NCBI RefSeq assembly: GCF_002127325.2
Contig: NC_035447.2
Location: forward strand, 31,998,642 to 32,062,641
Length of the DNA: 64,000 nt
Direction of reading: 5' to 3'
DNA from: Helianthus annuus
Taxonomy: Eukaryota > Streptophyta > Magnoliopsida > Asterales > Asteraceae
The notes under the pieces: generated by a model
Database searches by the model: none
What the model was told of the DNA's origin: nothing
Seen by the model: only the letters and a program-made list of their open reading frames with translations
Part shown: piece after piece, positions 52,377 to 64,000 of the stretch
How the letters are laid out: each line of letters starts with the position of its first letter
Position numbering within the stretch: position 1 is the stretch's first letter
Position numbers and translations under genes: made by a program

Positions 52377-55300
52377 TGTAACACCCTTGTCATTATTTAA
52401 TGGTTTTTGTAAAGTATACGACAAACAACATGTAATTATGACTACATATACTTTGTAAAAATACGGGTTTGTTTAAACTTTACAATTTTAAAATAATACA
52501 ACATAACATAATTGAGTACGTCGTTTAAACATTTCAAAAGTTGTTTAGCAAACAGTTTACATCATAAACATTGTTTAAACCGAGTTGATTTATGCGGAAG
52601 CTTCAAGAGTATGTGTTCGGTCCTTCAAAAGTTGCTTGATCGTCACCCATAATCCTTGAGTACCTAAGACTGAAATGTTTACATAAACATTTATATTAGA
52701 ATGCTTAGAAATGATACTTGATCGAAACTACGATCGAAATGAATTTGAAAATTTACAATTATATAAAATTTATAAACATTCAGGCCCTACCGTAAGGTCA
52801 ATTTCCAATAATGGTCCACCGTAAACCAGTAGACTCACACCGTAAGCTCCTGACCTCTACCGTAACTTACGATACTACCGTAACTTACGGTAGTCCCTGT
52901 AAATCCATCTTTTGGTTGCTTTGTTCATTATACTCAAGCCTAAATCTCGAATTTCGCTCTTTCTAACATACCAATACATTAGTTTCTCAAAATTCTAATA
53001 TGTTACATATGAACCAATATCAAAGATCAATCAATCATATTCAAAATATCATGCATATCACGTTATATCAATTTACTAATGTGCAAGGTTCAAATTACGG
53101 GTTTCTTATGAATTCTTAACCCGTTTTACCTATCTACTCCTTTTGACCCGTGAAGGGAAGTTAAACACTTTTAACTATACATCTATATATATAAGCGTAC
53201 CTGGCTCGGGTCAACATATTGACCCGTTTTAAGACCTTGTCTCTATAATATGCTAATTCATAGCCTCGCTAATTCATAAACCAATTACCCTGCGAGCATG
53301 AGACTCGACATACACTTATTAGTCGTTAATTGTCAAATGGTATAAATATTACCATTTGACCCGTTTGGTCTAGACTACCAAATATTTTGTGCTTAATATT
53401 AAATGGTGTTGTTTTAAACTTCAACTCTTTTTCGTCTACACATGACTAATTCGTCGTTTTGCTCTTTTTATTCGTTTAGGCTTACCTTAATAAGTAGCCA
53501 TTCAAAAACTCATTTTATATATAGGTCATCTCGTGACCAATTACCATTTCGCCCATTTTACCATTAAACATGGTTTATCATTATTTTATATGTCCCGACC
53601 CGTTTCATTTCGTGTCGGAACCATATTTCAAATATAGCTTTTGTCGTATTTACAACCTATGAATAAACACATAACTAACAAAAGAAGGCGTAAGCTTTAC
53701 TTACCTCGCATCCAAATTACGCTTTCCTTTTCGTACTTGCTCCGTTTGACCCGCTTCATTCCAAGCCTCCATCTAGCTTGTCAAGAGTCAAATTATCATC
53801 ATAATTCACAAGGTGGTTAGATTAGTCATTATAACCACGACTATTCCACCTTACGTGTTTTCTATGTCAAAACTACTATTCGACTCCGTCCATGGTTAGT
53901 TTAACTCTTCAAAAGTTAACTACCCTTAATTATATGATATGTGCATATAAGCTAAATCGACTTCATAATTAAAATTTGTATTACCCCACATCACACATAA
54001 TTAGTCGAACTAGGAAATTACGCGTTTGATTCATAATTTCAACATATGAACATTGTGGGCATAATTTATAATATCAACAATCAAGTTTCGTATCACTGAA
54101 AATAGGCTGTTTTTGGTGACCTGTTTAACCTGTTTACAAGTCTTCAAAAATTATGATTTTTTTATGTGGCGTACCTCTCGGAGGGGTAGCCCTTGTGTTA
54201 AAATTTCAAGATCTAACTCTTTACCAAAAATTCGTAAAAATTCATCTAATAAGCTGCAATCAGATTCGTCACTTCGGACTGCAGCTTACGAAAAAATTCA
54301 TTAAAAATTCCTCGTTTATCCGATTGACGAAATTCCAATTGGAGATTCTTCTAATAACTTAATACTCTCTACAGTAAGAATTTGAGATCATAACTCAATT
54401 CCTAAATTGAGTTATGACATTCGTAATGGGCTGCAAATTCTGCTAGAAAACGCAGCTTGAACCTTTGATACGGAAAAATTCATAAAACGCTCAATTTTAG
54501 TCGAAAAAATGCGATTCCAGTGGGGTTTTAAAGATATTTCCTGGAATTACATTTTAGACTCAAGAAACAAACGTTTTTGTCAGGTTTTGTCCACGTTACA
54601 GCCAATACAATTCGGCTGTAAATTCTGATCAGAAGCTGTTTGAATTCAGTTTTCAATCGAAACATGTTTATGATATTATAGCACTATTTTTAGCCATCAA
54701 AAACCCTAAGAACATCACATTACACGAATTTAGCATCATCACACTTATCACCTTCAATGGTGATCATGAATTCACAAGATTTAGACCTAATTTCATCATA
54801 TGCTTGTCTAGGGTTTACTCCTAGACACTACAATGTTCCTATTTCATCATATAACGAACATGCATCAACAAATTTCGAATATCCTAAATTCATGAGAATT
54901 TCAAGTAGAGAATTAACATCAAATTTTACATACCTTACAACCCCCTTGCAATGGGGATCAGTAATCTATGCTCGATTTTCGTTTTGGACCAGATTTGCAC
55001 CTCCAATTTGAGAGTTTTAGTAAGGATTTTAGGGTTTGAAGAAACCCATCGCCTCCTGCTTCTTTGTACGACCAGACATCCCCAAATGGGGTGTTTGGTT
55101 TTTGTTTTAATTAAATTAGCAACATAAGTTTCGATTTTAACATCTTTGGCCCCTTCATTTTCCTTAGTTCATAATTTAAGTGTTTTAACCCACTCATAAG
55201 TCACTATCTAACTAGGTTAGAATTATTCCTAGTTAGCTTAGTAGGTTCGGGAAGTCGTAACCCCTTTTACTTTAAGTCCCGTTAAATCGGGCCTTTTATA

Positions 55301-55458
55301 AACTTAATTACTTAAAACTTTGATTCGTTTTTATTTAATATTAGGATTTCTTATTTAAATCCAAATATTTGCCGGGTTATTTTTACTAATAACGGTACGT
55401 TACCCGTCTTTTAGTATTAACAGAGTTTAATTACCAAGCCCGTTTTCGGGGTGTTACA
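52377..55458 (-). repeat. Middle LTR of the array (3.08 kb)
   Basis: Shared by both units. It has private changes (for example around 54246-54295) and other variants shared with either the left or the right LTR. Confidence 0.92.
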
Positions 55459-58451
55459 AGTCTACCCCCCTTAAAGAGGTTTCGTCCTCGAAACCTTGCT
55501 TACATAGTTCATTGAGTTCTAAACTCAATGCGTTTGACCTGAGTAATCTCTTAAGCATTATTCATATTTTAACCAATTGTTAGTATTACCAGAAAAATTT
55601 TGGTAATATCTTTTTGGTTACAGAACCTCTACGTACCTCATACGACATAATGTAATTTGAAATAACGTAATTCCGTTATTTCTACTAGTTTAGTTAACTT
55701 AGCGATTTCCATCGCTTTTATATATTATCGAACTCTTGGTGAATCCGTTACCTTGACCCGTTTAAAGGTCTTTAGTGAAATATTTCACTTTTAGCAATAA
55801 TTTCTTTTGTTTTCAGATTTATTTATTCGGTTCAGTTATACCGAATCCACCGCTTACAAGCAAACCAATTTTTTTATTGATTTGAATTACTTGCCTTAAC
55901 CGGTCTTACTAACTAGACTTATTAGTCCCGTTACTTCTCACCGCTCGCTTGGTTATAACGTTATTTTACTTCACATTACATTTCCTAACCGTGATCGTGT
56001 CACATCGTGTTTAGTTTGTATCAACCTTTCATTTTCGAAAATATCACTTTTCGAATATATCGTCTTGCGCCTATCAGTGTCAAGACTTGTATCTTTCATG
56101 CTTACTTTTTAAATTCCTATCAGAATTTATGTTTGTAAAAACGCTATTTCTTACTAAAACCGAAGTTTTAGTTTTAGGATCTTCTCTTTAACTTTTGTCA
56201 ATTATCCATACCAGGATATTGACAGTCCATAATTTATTCTTTTACAGTCTTAGTTTTATGCGGGGATTCTCAACTGATTCCCTCGCTTTATCTAATTAAC
56301 CCGTAGGTTTTTATCACTTAGCCTTATGGGCTATTTTGATTAGACGTTCACCTCTTTAGGGCGAAGTCCTTATAACTTCTTTCTAATCATGACCCGTGGG
56401 TCGTTTTAGTCCCGTAGATCTTTCATTTGTTTGTAACCCTAAAGGTTATGTTGATCCCGTAGATCACTCCTTACTCATGTCATTCTTAAAACACATGTTT
56501 GGTGTCAAGGCACCCTGTTTTTGTTCGAAGAATTATTTGGTTTCAAGCTTAGGTCCCGTTAACCTTAATTGTAGTTTCATGGCTATAATTGTTTTCTTTC
56601 GGACGATTTTCCGATTTTATGACTTCTCACGTCATTTATGCGTCAGTTCTTCTTATGCTTACTGTTATTTGATTTGCATATATTCTTATTTGGTTATATC
56701 CCATTACCGGGCTCATTATTCTCTTGCATTTAACGCTACCTTTCTCTGGCTAGCGCTCACTTGTGCCATTCGGCGTTATATTGTATTCAACCTGTTTGAC
56801 TTATTAATGTGAAATCCATCACTTATAAACAATCAACTTTATTCTTTATTCAACCCATTCGACTTCGAATAGTTGAACATATTTACTCACAATTTCTATA
56901 TACGAGATTTTATAGTCATAACTCGTAATCCGAGTCTTTTGACTTTAAATTCGTGTTCCCGTTTCTCGGTTTACGCATGTTTCTAAATCCTTACCCATCA
57001 ACCGGGTACTTTACCGAAGTCATTATTAGTGCAAGCATTCCGGTATACATTAAGATTTCGTTTTAATTTGTTTGGTTGTCTTAGCGAAATCCATTGCTTT
57101 TATTCAACCAAACCTTTATTCTTTATTTGACCATCCTTGACAGTCTTATAAACTATGAATGATGATTATCATCATCATTATTTCTTTACTACGACCAAAG
57201 TCAACGACTTTGATCGTTTTTCTCATGTGGGCAATACCTTTGTTTCTATGACCCCGCGGGTCATTTATACTTTGGTTTTACAATGCCCTTTTTGTCTACC
57301 ATGGTTGTTTCGTCCAAAATGACTTATGTCACGAATTTCCTTGGGTCTTTTGTTTCTATGTGCGCCATACATCGTTTTTATGGTTCCCGCGAAAACCATT
57401 TATACGAGTATGCCCATAAGATTTCTTGACCCTAAGGATCCTTTAAATTTTCATTCATCTTGACCTTACTACATCGGACATAACTGCGCTCATTATAATA
57501 AGCTCATGCTATCATGTGTTCACTACTTACTTGGCCAGAGTAAGCGATCAACACATGGTACGCGTGACCTTATTATAATTACCACATCACGTCCCATGTA
57601 AGTAACTCCTCAAATTATCTCCATATTTATGATTTCATTTGGTAAAACTTTATTTAATTGTTAGTTAACAATTATTAGTTTTAGTCGTTTATCCTTGAAC
57701 ATTTAAAATGTCCCTTTTTATAAACATTTATTCACATTCGTTGATGTGATCATTACTTTTCTCAATAGGATTTATATTGAGAATACTTACATGGATGATC
57801 ACTCTCGTCCAAGTTTCTATATAAACTGAATTCTGTTATTGTCTTGTTATTCACAATTTGTGAATAATACATATTCTCTACTGAATTTCTCTTGGAAACG
57901 TCATCCTGGATAGGACCTATCCAGGTTTTCCAAGTTTCATATTCTATATGCAACTGTCATTCACTATGTATTTGTTGCATATTACTGTTTGTACTATAAG
58001 TTTAAAATGTGCACCTGGTAATGCTTGCCCCAACGGCCATTCCTTACCATTACTTATTTGCGATCGTTACGCGATTTAGGTCCTTGATGAGTATGCTCTT
58101 CTTGTCACATCTCGGAACGTTCCCTCATCATATCTGCAATTTGTTAAACTCTCGCTATCTTCAGATGCGAGTGTCCTTCAATTAAAACATTTACAAGAAT
58201 TAGTAATATCAACTTCAATAATCGCTCGTATTATAATACAAGGCTTTTCTACTATACGCGCCAACGCGCGCAATTTTGTCAACTATATTTATCATTTAAT
58301 TGAGATAACGTGTATCACACGATAACCCTATGTGTTGTTCACAACATTTCAACACATAACAAACCATTAATATACATGTACTTACCGGATTTGCGATCAA
58401 GCCTCGAACCGAACACAATTTACTCTTTAACCATGAGCTCTGATACCAATT
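55459..58451 (-). other. Interior 2 of the array: near-identical non-coding copy
   Basis: Differs from interior 1 by a modest number of single-base changes and an inserted base near 56447, which alone explains the longer 138-codon frame there. Primer-binding site at 58437-58448. Confidence 0.85.
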
Positions 58452-61400
58452 TGTAACACCCTTGTCATTATTTAATGGTTTTTGTAAAGTATACGACAAA
58501 CAACATGTAATTATGACTACATATACTTTGTAAAAATACGGGTTTGTTTAAACTTTACAATTTTAAAATAATACAACATAACATAATTGAGTACGTCGTT
58601 TAAACATTTCAAAAGTTGTTTAGCAAACAGTTTATATCATAAACATTGTTTAAACCGAGTTGATTTATGCGGAAGCTTCAAGAGTATGTGTTCGGTCCTT
58701 CAAAAGTTGCTTGATCGTCACCCATAATCCTTGAGTACCTAAGACTGAAATGTTTACATAAACATTTATATTAGAATGCTTAGAAATGATACTTGATCGA
58801 AACTACGATCGAAATGAATTTGAAAATTTACAATTATATAAAATTTATAAACATTCAGGCCCTACGGTAGTCAATTTCCAATAATGGTCCACCGTAAACC
58901 AGTAGACTCACACCGTAAGCTCCTGACCTCTACCGTAACTTACGGTACTACCGTAACTTACGGTAGTCCCTGTAAATCCATCTTTTGGTTGCTTTGTTCA
59001 TTATACTCAAGCCTAAATCTCGGATTTCGCTCTTTCTAACATACCAATACATTAGTTTCTCGAAATTCTAATATGTTACATATGAACCAATATCAAAGAT
59101 CAATCAATCATATTCAAAATATCATGCATATCACGTTATATCAATTTACTAATGTGCAAGGTTCAAATTACGGGTTTCTTATGAATTCTTAACCCGTTTT
59201 ACCTATCTACTCCTTTTGACCCATGAAGGGAAGTTAAACACTTTTAACTATACATCTATATATATAAGCGTACCTGGCTCGGGTCAACATATTGACCCGT
59301 TTTAAGACCTTGTCTCTATAATATGCTAATTCATAGCCTCGCTAATTCATAAACCAATTACCCTGCGAGCATGAGACTCGACATACACTTATTAGTCGTT
59401 AATTGTCAAATGGTATAAATATTACAATTTGACCCGTTTGGTCTAGACTACCAAATATTTTGTGCTTAATATTAAATGGTGTTGTTTTAAACTTCAACTC
59501 TTTTTCGTCTACACATGACTAATTCGTCGTTTTACTCTTTTTATTCGTTTAGGCTTACCTTAATAAGTAGCCATTTAAAAACTCATTTTATATATAGGTC
59601 ATCTCGTGACCAATTACCATTTCGCCCATTTTACCATTAAACATGGTTTATCATTATTTTATATGTCCCGACCCGTTTCATTTCGTGTCGGAACCATATT
59701 TCAAATATAGCTTTTGTCGTATTTACAACCTATGAATAAACACATAACTTACAAAAGAGGGCGTAAGCTTTACTTACCTCGCATCCAAATTACGCTTTCC
59801 TTTTCATACTTGCTCCGTTTGACCCGCTTCATTCCAAGCCTCCATCTAGCTTGTCAAGAGTCAAACTATCATCATAATTCACAAGGTGGTTAGATTAGTC
59901 ATTATAACCACGACTATTCCACCTTACGTGTTTTCTATGTCAAAACTACTATTCGACTCCGTCCATGGTTAGTTTAACTCTTCAAAAGTTAACTACCCTT
60001 AATTATATGATATGTGCATATAAGCTAAATCGACTTCATAATTAAAATTTGTATTACCCCACATCACACATAATTAGTCGAACTAGGAAATTACGCGTTT
60101 GATTCATAATTTCAACATATGAATATCGTGGGCATAATTTATAATATCAACAATCAAGTTTCGTATCACTGAAAATAGGCTGTTTTTGGTGACCTGTTTA
60201 ACCTGTTTACAAGTCTTCAAAAATTATGATTTTTTTATGTGGCGTACCTCTCGGAGGGGTAGCCCTTGTGTTAAAATTTCAAGATCTAACTCTTTACCAG
60301 AAATTCGTAAAAATTCATCTACTAAGCTGCAATCAGATTCGTCACTTCTGACTGCAGCTTACGGAAAAATTCATTAAAAATTCCTCGTTTATCCGATTGA
60401 CGAAATTCCAATTGGAGATTCTTCTAATAACTTAATACTTTCTACAGTAAGAATTTGAGATCATAACTCAATTCCTAAATTGAGTTATGACATTCGTAAT
60501 GGGCTGCAAATTCTGCCAGAAAACGCAGCTTGAACCTTTGATACGGAAAAATTCATAAAACGCTCAATTTTAGTCGAAAAAATGCGATTCCAGTGGGGTT
60601 TTAAAGATATTTCCTGGAATTACATTTTAGACTCATGAAACAAACGTTTTTGTCAAGTTTTGTCCACGTTACAGCCAATACAATTCGGCTGTAAATTCTG
60701 ATCAGAAGCTGTTTGAATTCACTTTTCAATCGAAACATGTTTATGATAATATAGCACTATTTTTAGCCATCAAAAACCCTAAAAACATCACATTACACGA
60801 ATTTAGCATCATCACACTTATCACCTTCAATGGTGATCATGAATTCACAAGATTTAGACATAATTTCATCATATGCTTCTCTAGGGTTTACTCCTAGACA
60901 CTACAATGTTCCTATTTCATCATATAACGAACATGCATCAACAAATTTCGAATATCCTAAATTCATGAGAATTTCAAGTAGAGAATTAATATCAAATTTT
61001 ACATACCTTACAACCCCCTTGCAATGGGGATCGGTAATCTATGCTCGATTTTCGTTTTGGACCAGATTTGCACCTCCAATTTGAGAGTTTTAGTAAGGAT
61101 TTTAGGGTTTGAAGAAACCCATCGCCTCCTGCTTCTTTGTACGACCAGACATCCCCAAATGGGGTGTTTGGTTTTTGTTTTAATTAAATTAGCAACATAA
61201 GTTTCGATTTTAACATCTTTGGCCCCTTCATTTTCCTTAGTTCATAATTTAAGTGTTTTAACCCACTCATAAGTCACTATCTAACTAGGTTAGAATTATT
61301 CCTAGTTAGCTTAGTAGGTTCGGGAAGTCGTAACCCCTTTTACTTTAAGTCCCGTTAAATCGGGCCTTTTATAAACTTAATTACTTAAAACTTTGATTCG

Positions 61401-61531
61401 TTTTTATTTAATATTAGGATTTCTTATTTAAATCCAAATATTTGCCGGGTTATTTTTACTAATAACGGTACGTTACCCGTCTTTTAGTATTAACAGATTT
61501 TAATTACCAAGCCCGTTTTCGGGGTGTTACA
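58452..61531 (-). repeat. Right LTR of the array (3.08 kb)
   Basis: Ends GGTGTTACA at 61531 followed by the TSD. In element orientation this is the outermost 5' LTR. Confidence 0.92.
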
Positions 61532-61536
61532 TAAGT

Positions 61537-62692
61537 GTATAGTAGTTATTACCACTTAGATGTAGTTGAGTTATTAGCGTATGATCTTATGCATGACTTA
61601 ATCGAGTAATACTCGTATTTTAGATCGGATTAAAACATAAACCCTGTTCCCACAACTTTGTCCGCCAAAACACCACTTTGCTTAGCATAATTTTTTTTTT
61701 AATTTCGAAAGTATTCTACTTGACAGTATTTTTTTTTTTTTGAAACGCAGTCTACTTGACAGTATATGTGAAAAGATTGAAACGATATTTAGTGTGTGTA
61801 AAGAGGAAGTAAAATGAATAATATAACCAACCACACTTCTAGTGAGAATTGATGGTGTAACCAAGAGCACCAAGGTCACCCTTAGTTCGAGAAAAGTCAT
61901 GTTCATAAGCATTTTCAACACTATAACTACCCATTGCACTACCCGTTGCTGATGAATTACTTGGAAGGGGAATAGTTGTATAAATATCAAGTATATTTTG
62001 ACGATAAACAATAATCTCATAGGAAAATGTAAGTGAAAATAGCATAGGCACCTGGTACATGAACATACTCATTTATAAGATCTCCATCTAAAGAAAATCT
62101 TATATCCCTAGCCACCTCAACATTTATGCTCTAGGCATCCCACAAACTGGTAACCTGTCACGTTTTAAATCTCTAACCCATTCTGCATTTGATTTGGGGT
62201 TGTTACAATCATGCTATGAGCATCATCAATCGTTGATTCTTTTTATTTTCTTCATGAAATGCTTGAGCGATGGAGCCATTCACAGTAGAGCTAATAGAAC
62301 TTTTCTTTTTTATTTTGTTTTGCCTCCTTTTTGTAACATGATATCTTAAATTGTTCTAGTTGCCTGCAAAAATCAAGGTTTAAAATAATCAGAAAAAAGT
62401 TAATCCTATAAACTCATTGTAATGATTAATCACTTTTTACGTAATCTAGGGTTAGCTTTTAAACAATCTAAGGGGTGTTTCGGCAGCTCTAACATCATAA
62501 TACTCTCCACCTTATGGTGTCATTTATGCAATGTTTAATAGGTGATGATACTGAGCCATCTTTGTGGGATCTAATATGTGGTTTGACCCTACCCTATCCA
62601 GCTTGTATCACCCGTAATCCAACCCCCCATTAAAATAAAATTGTGTGACTTAGCTTCTCCAATCGTGAGAAAAAAAACTCATTTAATACTAT
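61537..62692 (-). other. Right flank of the array with exon-like pieces
   Basis: The minus strand has exon-like blocks at about 61845-61975 (SATGSAMGSYSVENAYEHDF, then RTKGDLGALGYT) and 62050-62115 (NVEVARDIRFSLDGDLINEY). They could belong to one gene, which I do not recognise. Poly-T runs at 61690-61740 flank them. Confidence 0.3.
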
Positions 62693-62774
62693 TCAATTCA
62701 ATGCGTACATCATGGGAGATGACCAGTATCCCCATATCCACCAACTCTTGACATCATCAACAGGAAAAAAAACA
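62693..62774 (-). pseudogene. Exon fragment of a PDR-type ABCG transporter
   Basis: The minus strand reads DDVKSWWIWGYWSSPMMYAL then N and a stop. This is the hallmark segment of full-size ABCG (PDR) transporters, just after a transmembrane helix (consensus DDI..WWIWGYW.SPM.YA.NA). The expected continuation is absent and no other ABCG exon is nearby, so it is a fragment, possibly carried by the second Helitron. Confidence 0.7.
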
Positions 62775-64000
62775 AATGCAGATAACAGCTTCAGTTGTGT
62801 GACCCATAAATTATATAATAATATATCATAAAACAACTTACCTTTAATTTCCTGCTTCAGACGTGTGGCCTGCATTGGACAGTTGAGGTAACATGGTCTG
62901 CTTCCACTGCCTATATTTTTTTTCCTGCTTCTGCTGCAGTTAATAATAATTCTTGTCCACGAACCAAGATTTCTAGAATTCTTGACTCTATAAAAAAACA
63001 CAGAAGAAATGTTGTACCTGCTAAATAAGTTATTAAGATTATATATTTTCGGTTAAAAAATATTATTCACAAAACATATAAAGATGAAATGTTGGGTTCT
63101 ATGAGGAGATTCACCTAAACCTATGTTGAATGTCCACTACGGATGGCGGTTAAGATTGATGCGCCGCAATTCAACATATCCGTTTCTCATACGCATTATT
63201 TCTTGAGCTAACTAATTTATTAGCAACCCCATAATAAATAGCTTCTTGGGTATGAAAATACTAACGCCGCATAATGATAATCGAATAATATCAATATTTG
63301 AATCAAGAATAAAAGATATATTTAAAAATAGATAGCATACCTGATGAATCTGGATGTAAGGCACGATATCCTTTGGACCAAAATCAGTTACTGGGAAAAG
63401 TAAAGAAAATCAATTTCTTTGGCATAAAAAATTGGGTTTTTCTAACTCTAGAAGTTTATTAAAACACCCGTATAGAGAAGATTTGGGTATAACATGACAA
63501 AGAAAAAAATCACATAAAAAAAATATCATACATGATCTTACAAAATAAAATGATTTTTATTATCATTAAACATGGATAACTTCATTTATCATTCAATCAA
63601 TATAATCAAGTTACGAACATCAGAAAACACAATAAAAATTTAGTACGAATTTCAAGCGCACCTGAAGAAGGTCAAATGCATTACAAAACTTGTTTTGATT
63701 GAGTTGGAGTCAAAATGGGCAGTGAAAGAATATGGTATGTTGAAAATATTTCTTGCAAGAATGCAATACTTGCCTTGGTTTTAAAAAGCGCGCCCAGGCG
63801 CAAGGGGCAAGTACTCGCGCCTTTTGTTACTTGAGGCACGCTTTTTCCAAGAAGCGCCAAAAAAGTGCATTTGGGGGGGGGGAGGTTGGAGGTTTTTTGC
63901 CTGAGGCGCGCGCCTCATGTACCAAGGTTGTTTTTATGGTGTTTTTATGCAAACTGTTGTACCTTGGGTTTTTTTGGGTTGAACATGTAGGTAAAATCAT
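62775..64000. other. Right edge: AT-rich DNA, one exon-like piece and GC palindromes
   Basis: A minus-strand segment at about 63345-63405 (VTDFGPKDIVPYIQIHQ before GTATG) looks like an exon of an unknown gene. At 63780-63920 there are GCGCGCC/GGCGCG phrases and the perfect palindrome TGAGGCGCGCGCCTCA (63902-63917). No complete gene. Confidence 0.35.

Larger units (their letters stand above)
46271..61536 (-). mobile_element. Tandem three-LTR array of a non-coding LTR retrotransposon
   Basis: LTR (46276-49384), interior (49385-52376), LTR (52377-55458), interior (55459-58451), LTR (58452-61531). LTR ends are TGTAACACC and GGTGTTACA. The array as a whole is bounded by TAAGT at 46271-46275 and 61532-61536, a perfect TSD, so it sits in one insertion site. 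Each interior has a primer-binding site and a polypurine tract (AAGGGGGGTAGACT on the minus strand, near 49386 and 55460), and no gag or pol. The layout is what unequal crossing-over between LTRs of sister or homologous copies gives. Confidence 0.95.

Noticed and set aside
46276..61531. CRISPR-like or satellite array
   Set aside because: The ~6.07-kb period is explained by LTR and interior units with primer-binding sites, polypurine tracts and a TSD. This is a plant genome and there are no short spaced repeats.

Overview
This is a window of a nuclear plant genome, from a dicot. Three intron-style plant housekeeping genes sit in a sea of transposons. The element types (chromovirus LTR elements with TGTAACGCC-type ends, tRNA-type SINEs, MULE, hAT and Harbinger MITEs, Helitrons) look like those I know from Asteraceae (sunflower, lettuce, chrysanthemum), but the family assignment is an inference and no species can be named from sequence alone.

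Layout. 1-8.7 kb is a transposon graveyard: an LTR-like fragment, a GGTCTCGAG minisatellite, a copia-type LTR, a MITE, a SINE with perfect target-site duplications (TSDs), a 1.1-kb Mutator-like element carrying a coding-like insert, and a deleted Harbinger element. 8.7-21.9 kb is the gene island: cytosolic glucose-6-phosphate dehydrogenase (14 coding exons, + strand), cytosolic phosphorylating GAPDH (10 exons, + strand) and a prohibitin (one exon, - strand). G6PDH makes cytosolic NADPH, GAPDH is glycolytic, and prohibitin scaffolds the mitochondrial inner membrane. They are neighbours rather than an operon, and MITEs sit in their introns and flanks.

21.9-45.0 kb looks like one very large nested Helitron on the - strand. 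Its 3' end (hairpin plus CTAG, followed by T) is at 21903 and its 5' end (A before TCTATATCTTATACTAAAG) is at 45007. Its own sequence carries exon fragments of at least four unrelated host genes, all in Helitron orientation: METTL14-type m6A methyltransferase (MTB), PEX6, MAP65 and SnRK2. It is interrupted by a Mutator-like MITE (22.6-23.2 kb), a coding but broken chromovirus (25.8-34.0 kb) and a complete non-coding LTR element (35.1-41.6 kb).

45.0-64 kb holds two SINE-type repeats, a second Helitron 3' end, and a striking 15.3-kb array (46276-61531) made of LTR-interior-LTR-interior-LTR, flanked as a whole by a single 5-bp TSD (TAAGT). The interiors have no gag or pol. They read as a nearly continuous chain of short perfect hairpins. 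The last 2.5 kb contains exon fragments, including a PDR/ABCG transporter piece.

The signals most worth a second look are: (i) the hairpin-chain interior of the tandem LTR array; (ii) a three-copy, three-way-junction RNA-like element with compensatory base changes at 38263-38685; (iii) the 23-kb gene-capturing Helitron; (iv) an extra reading frame between the primer-binding site and gag of the chromovirus.
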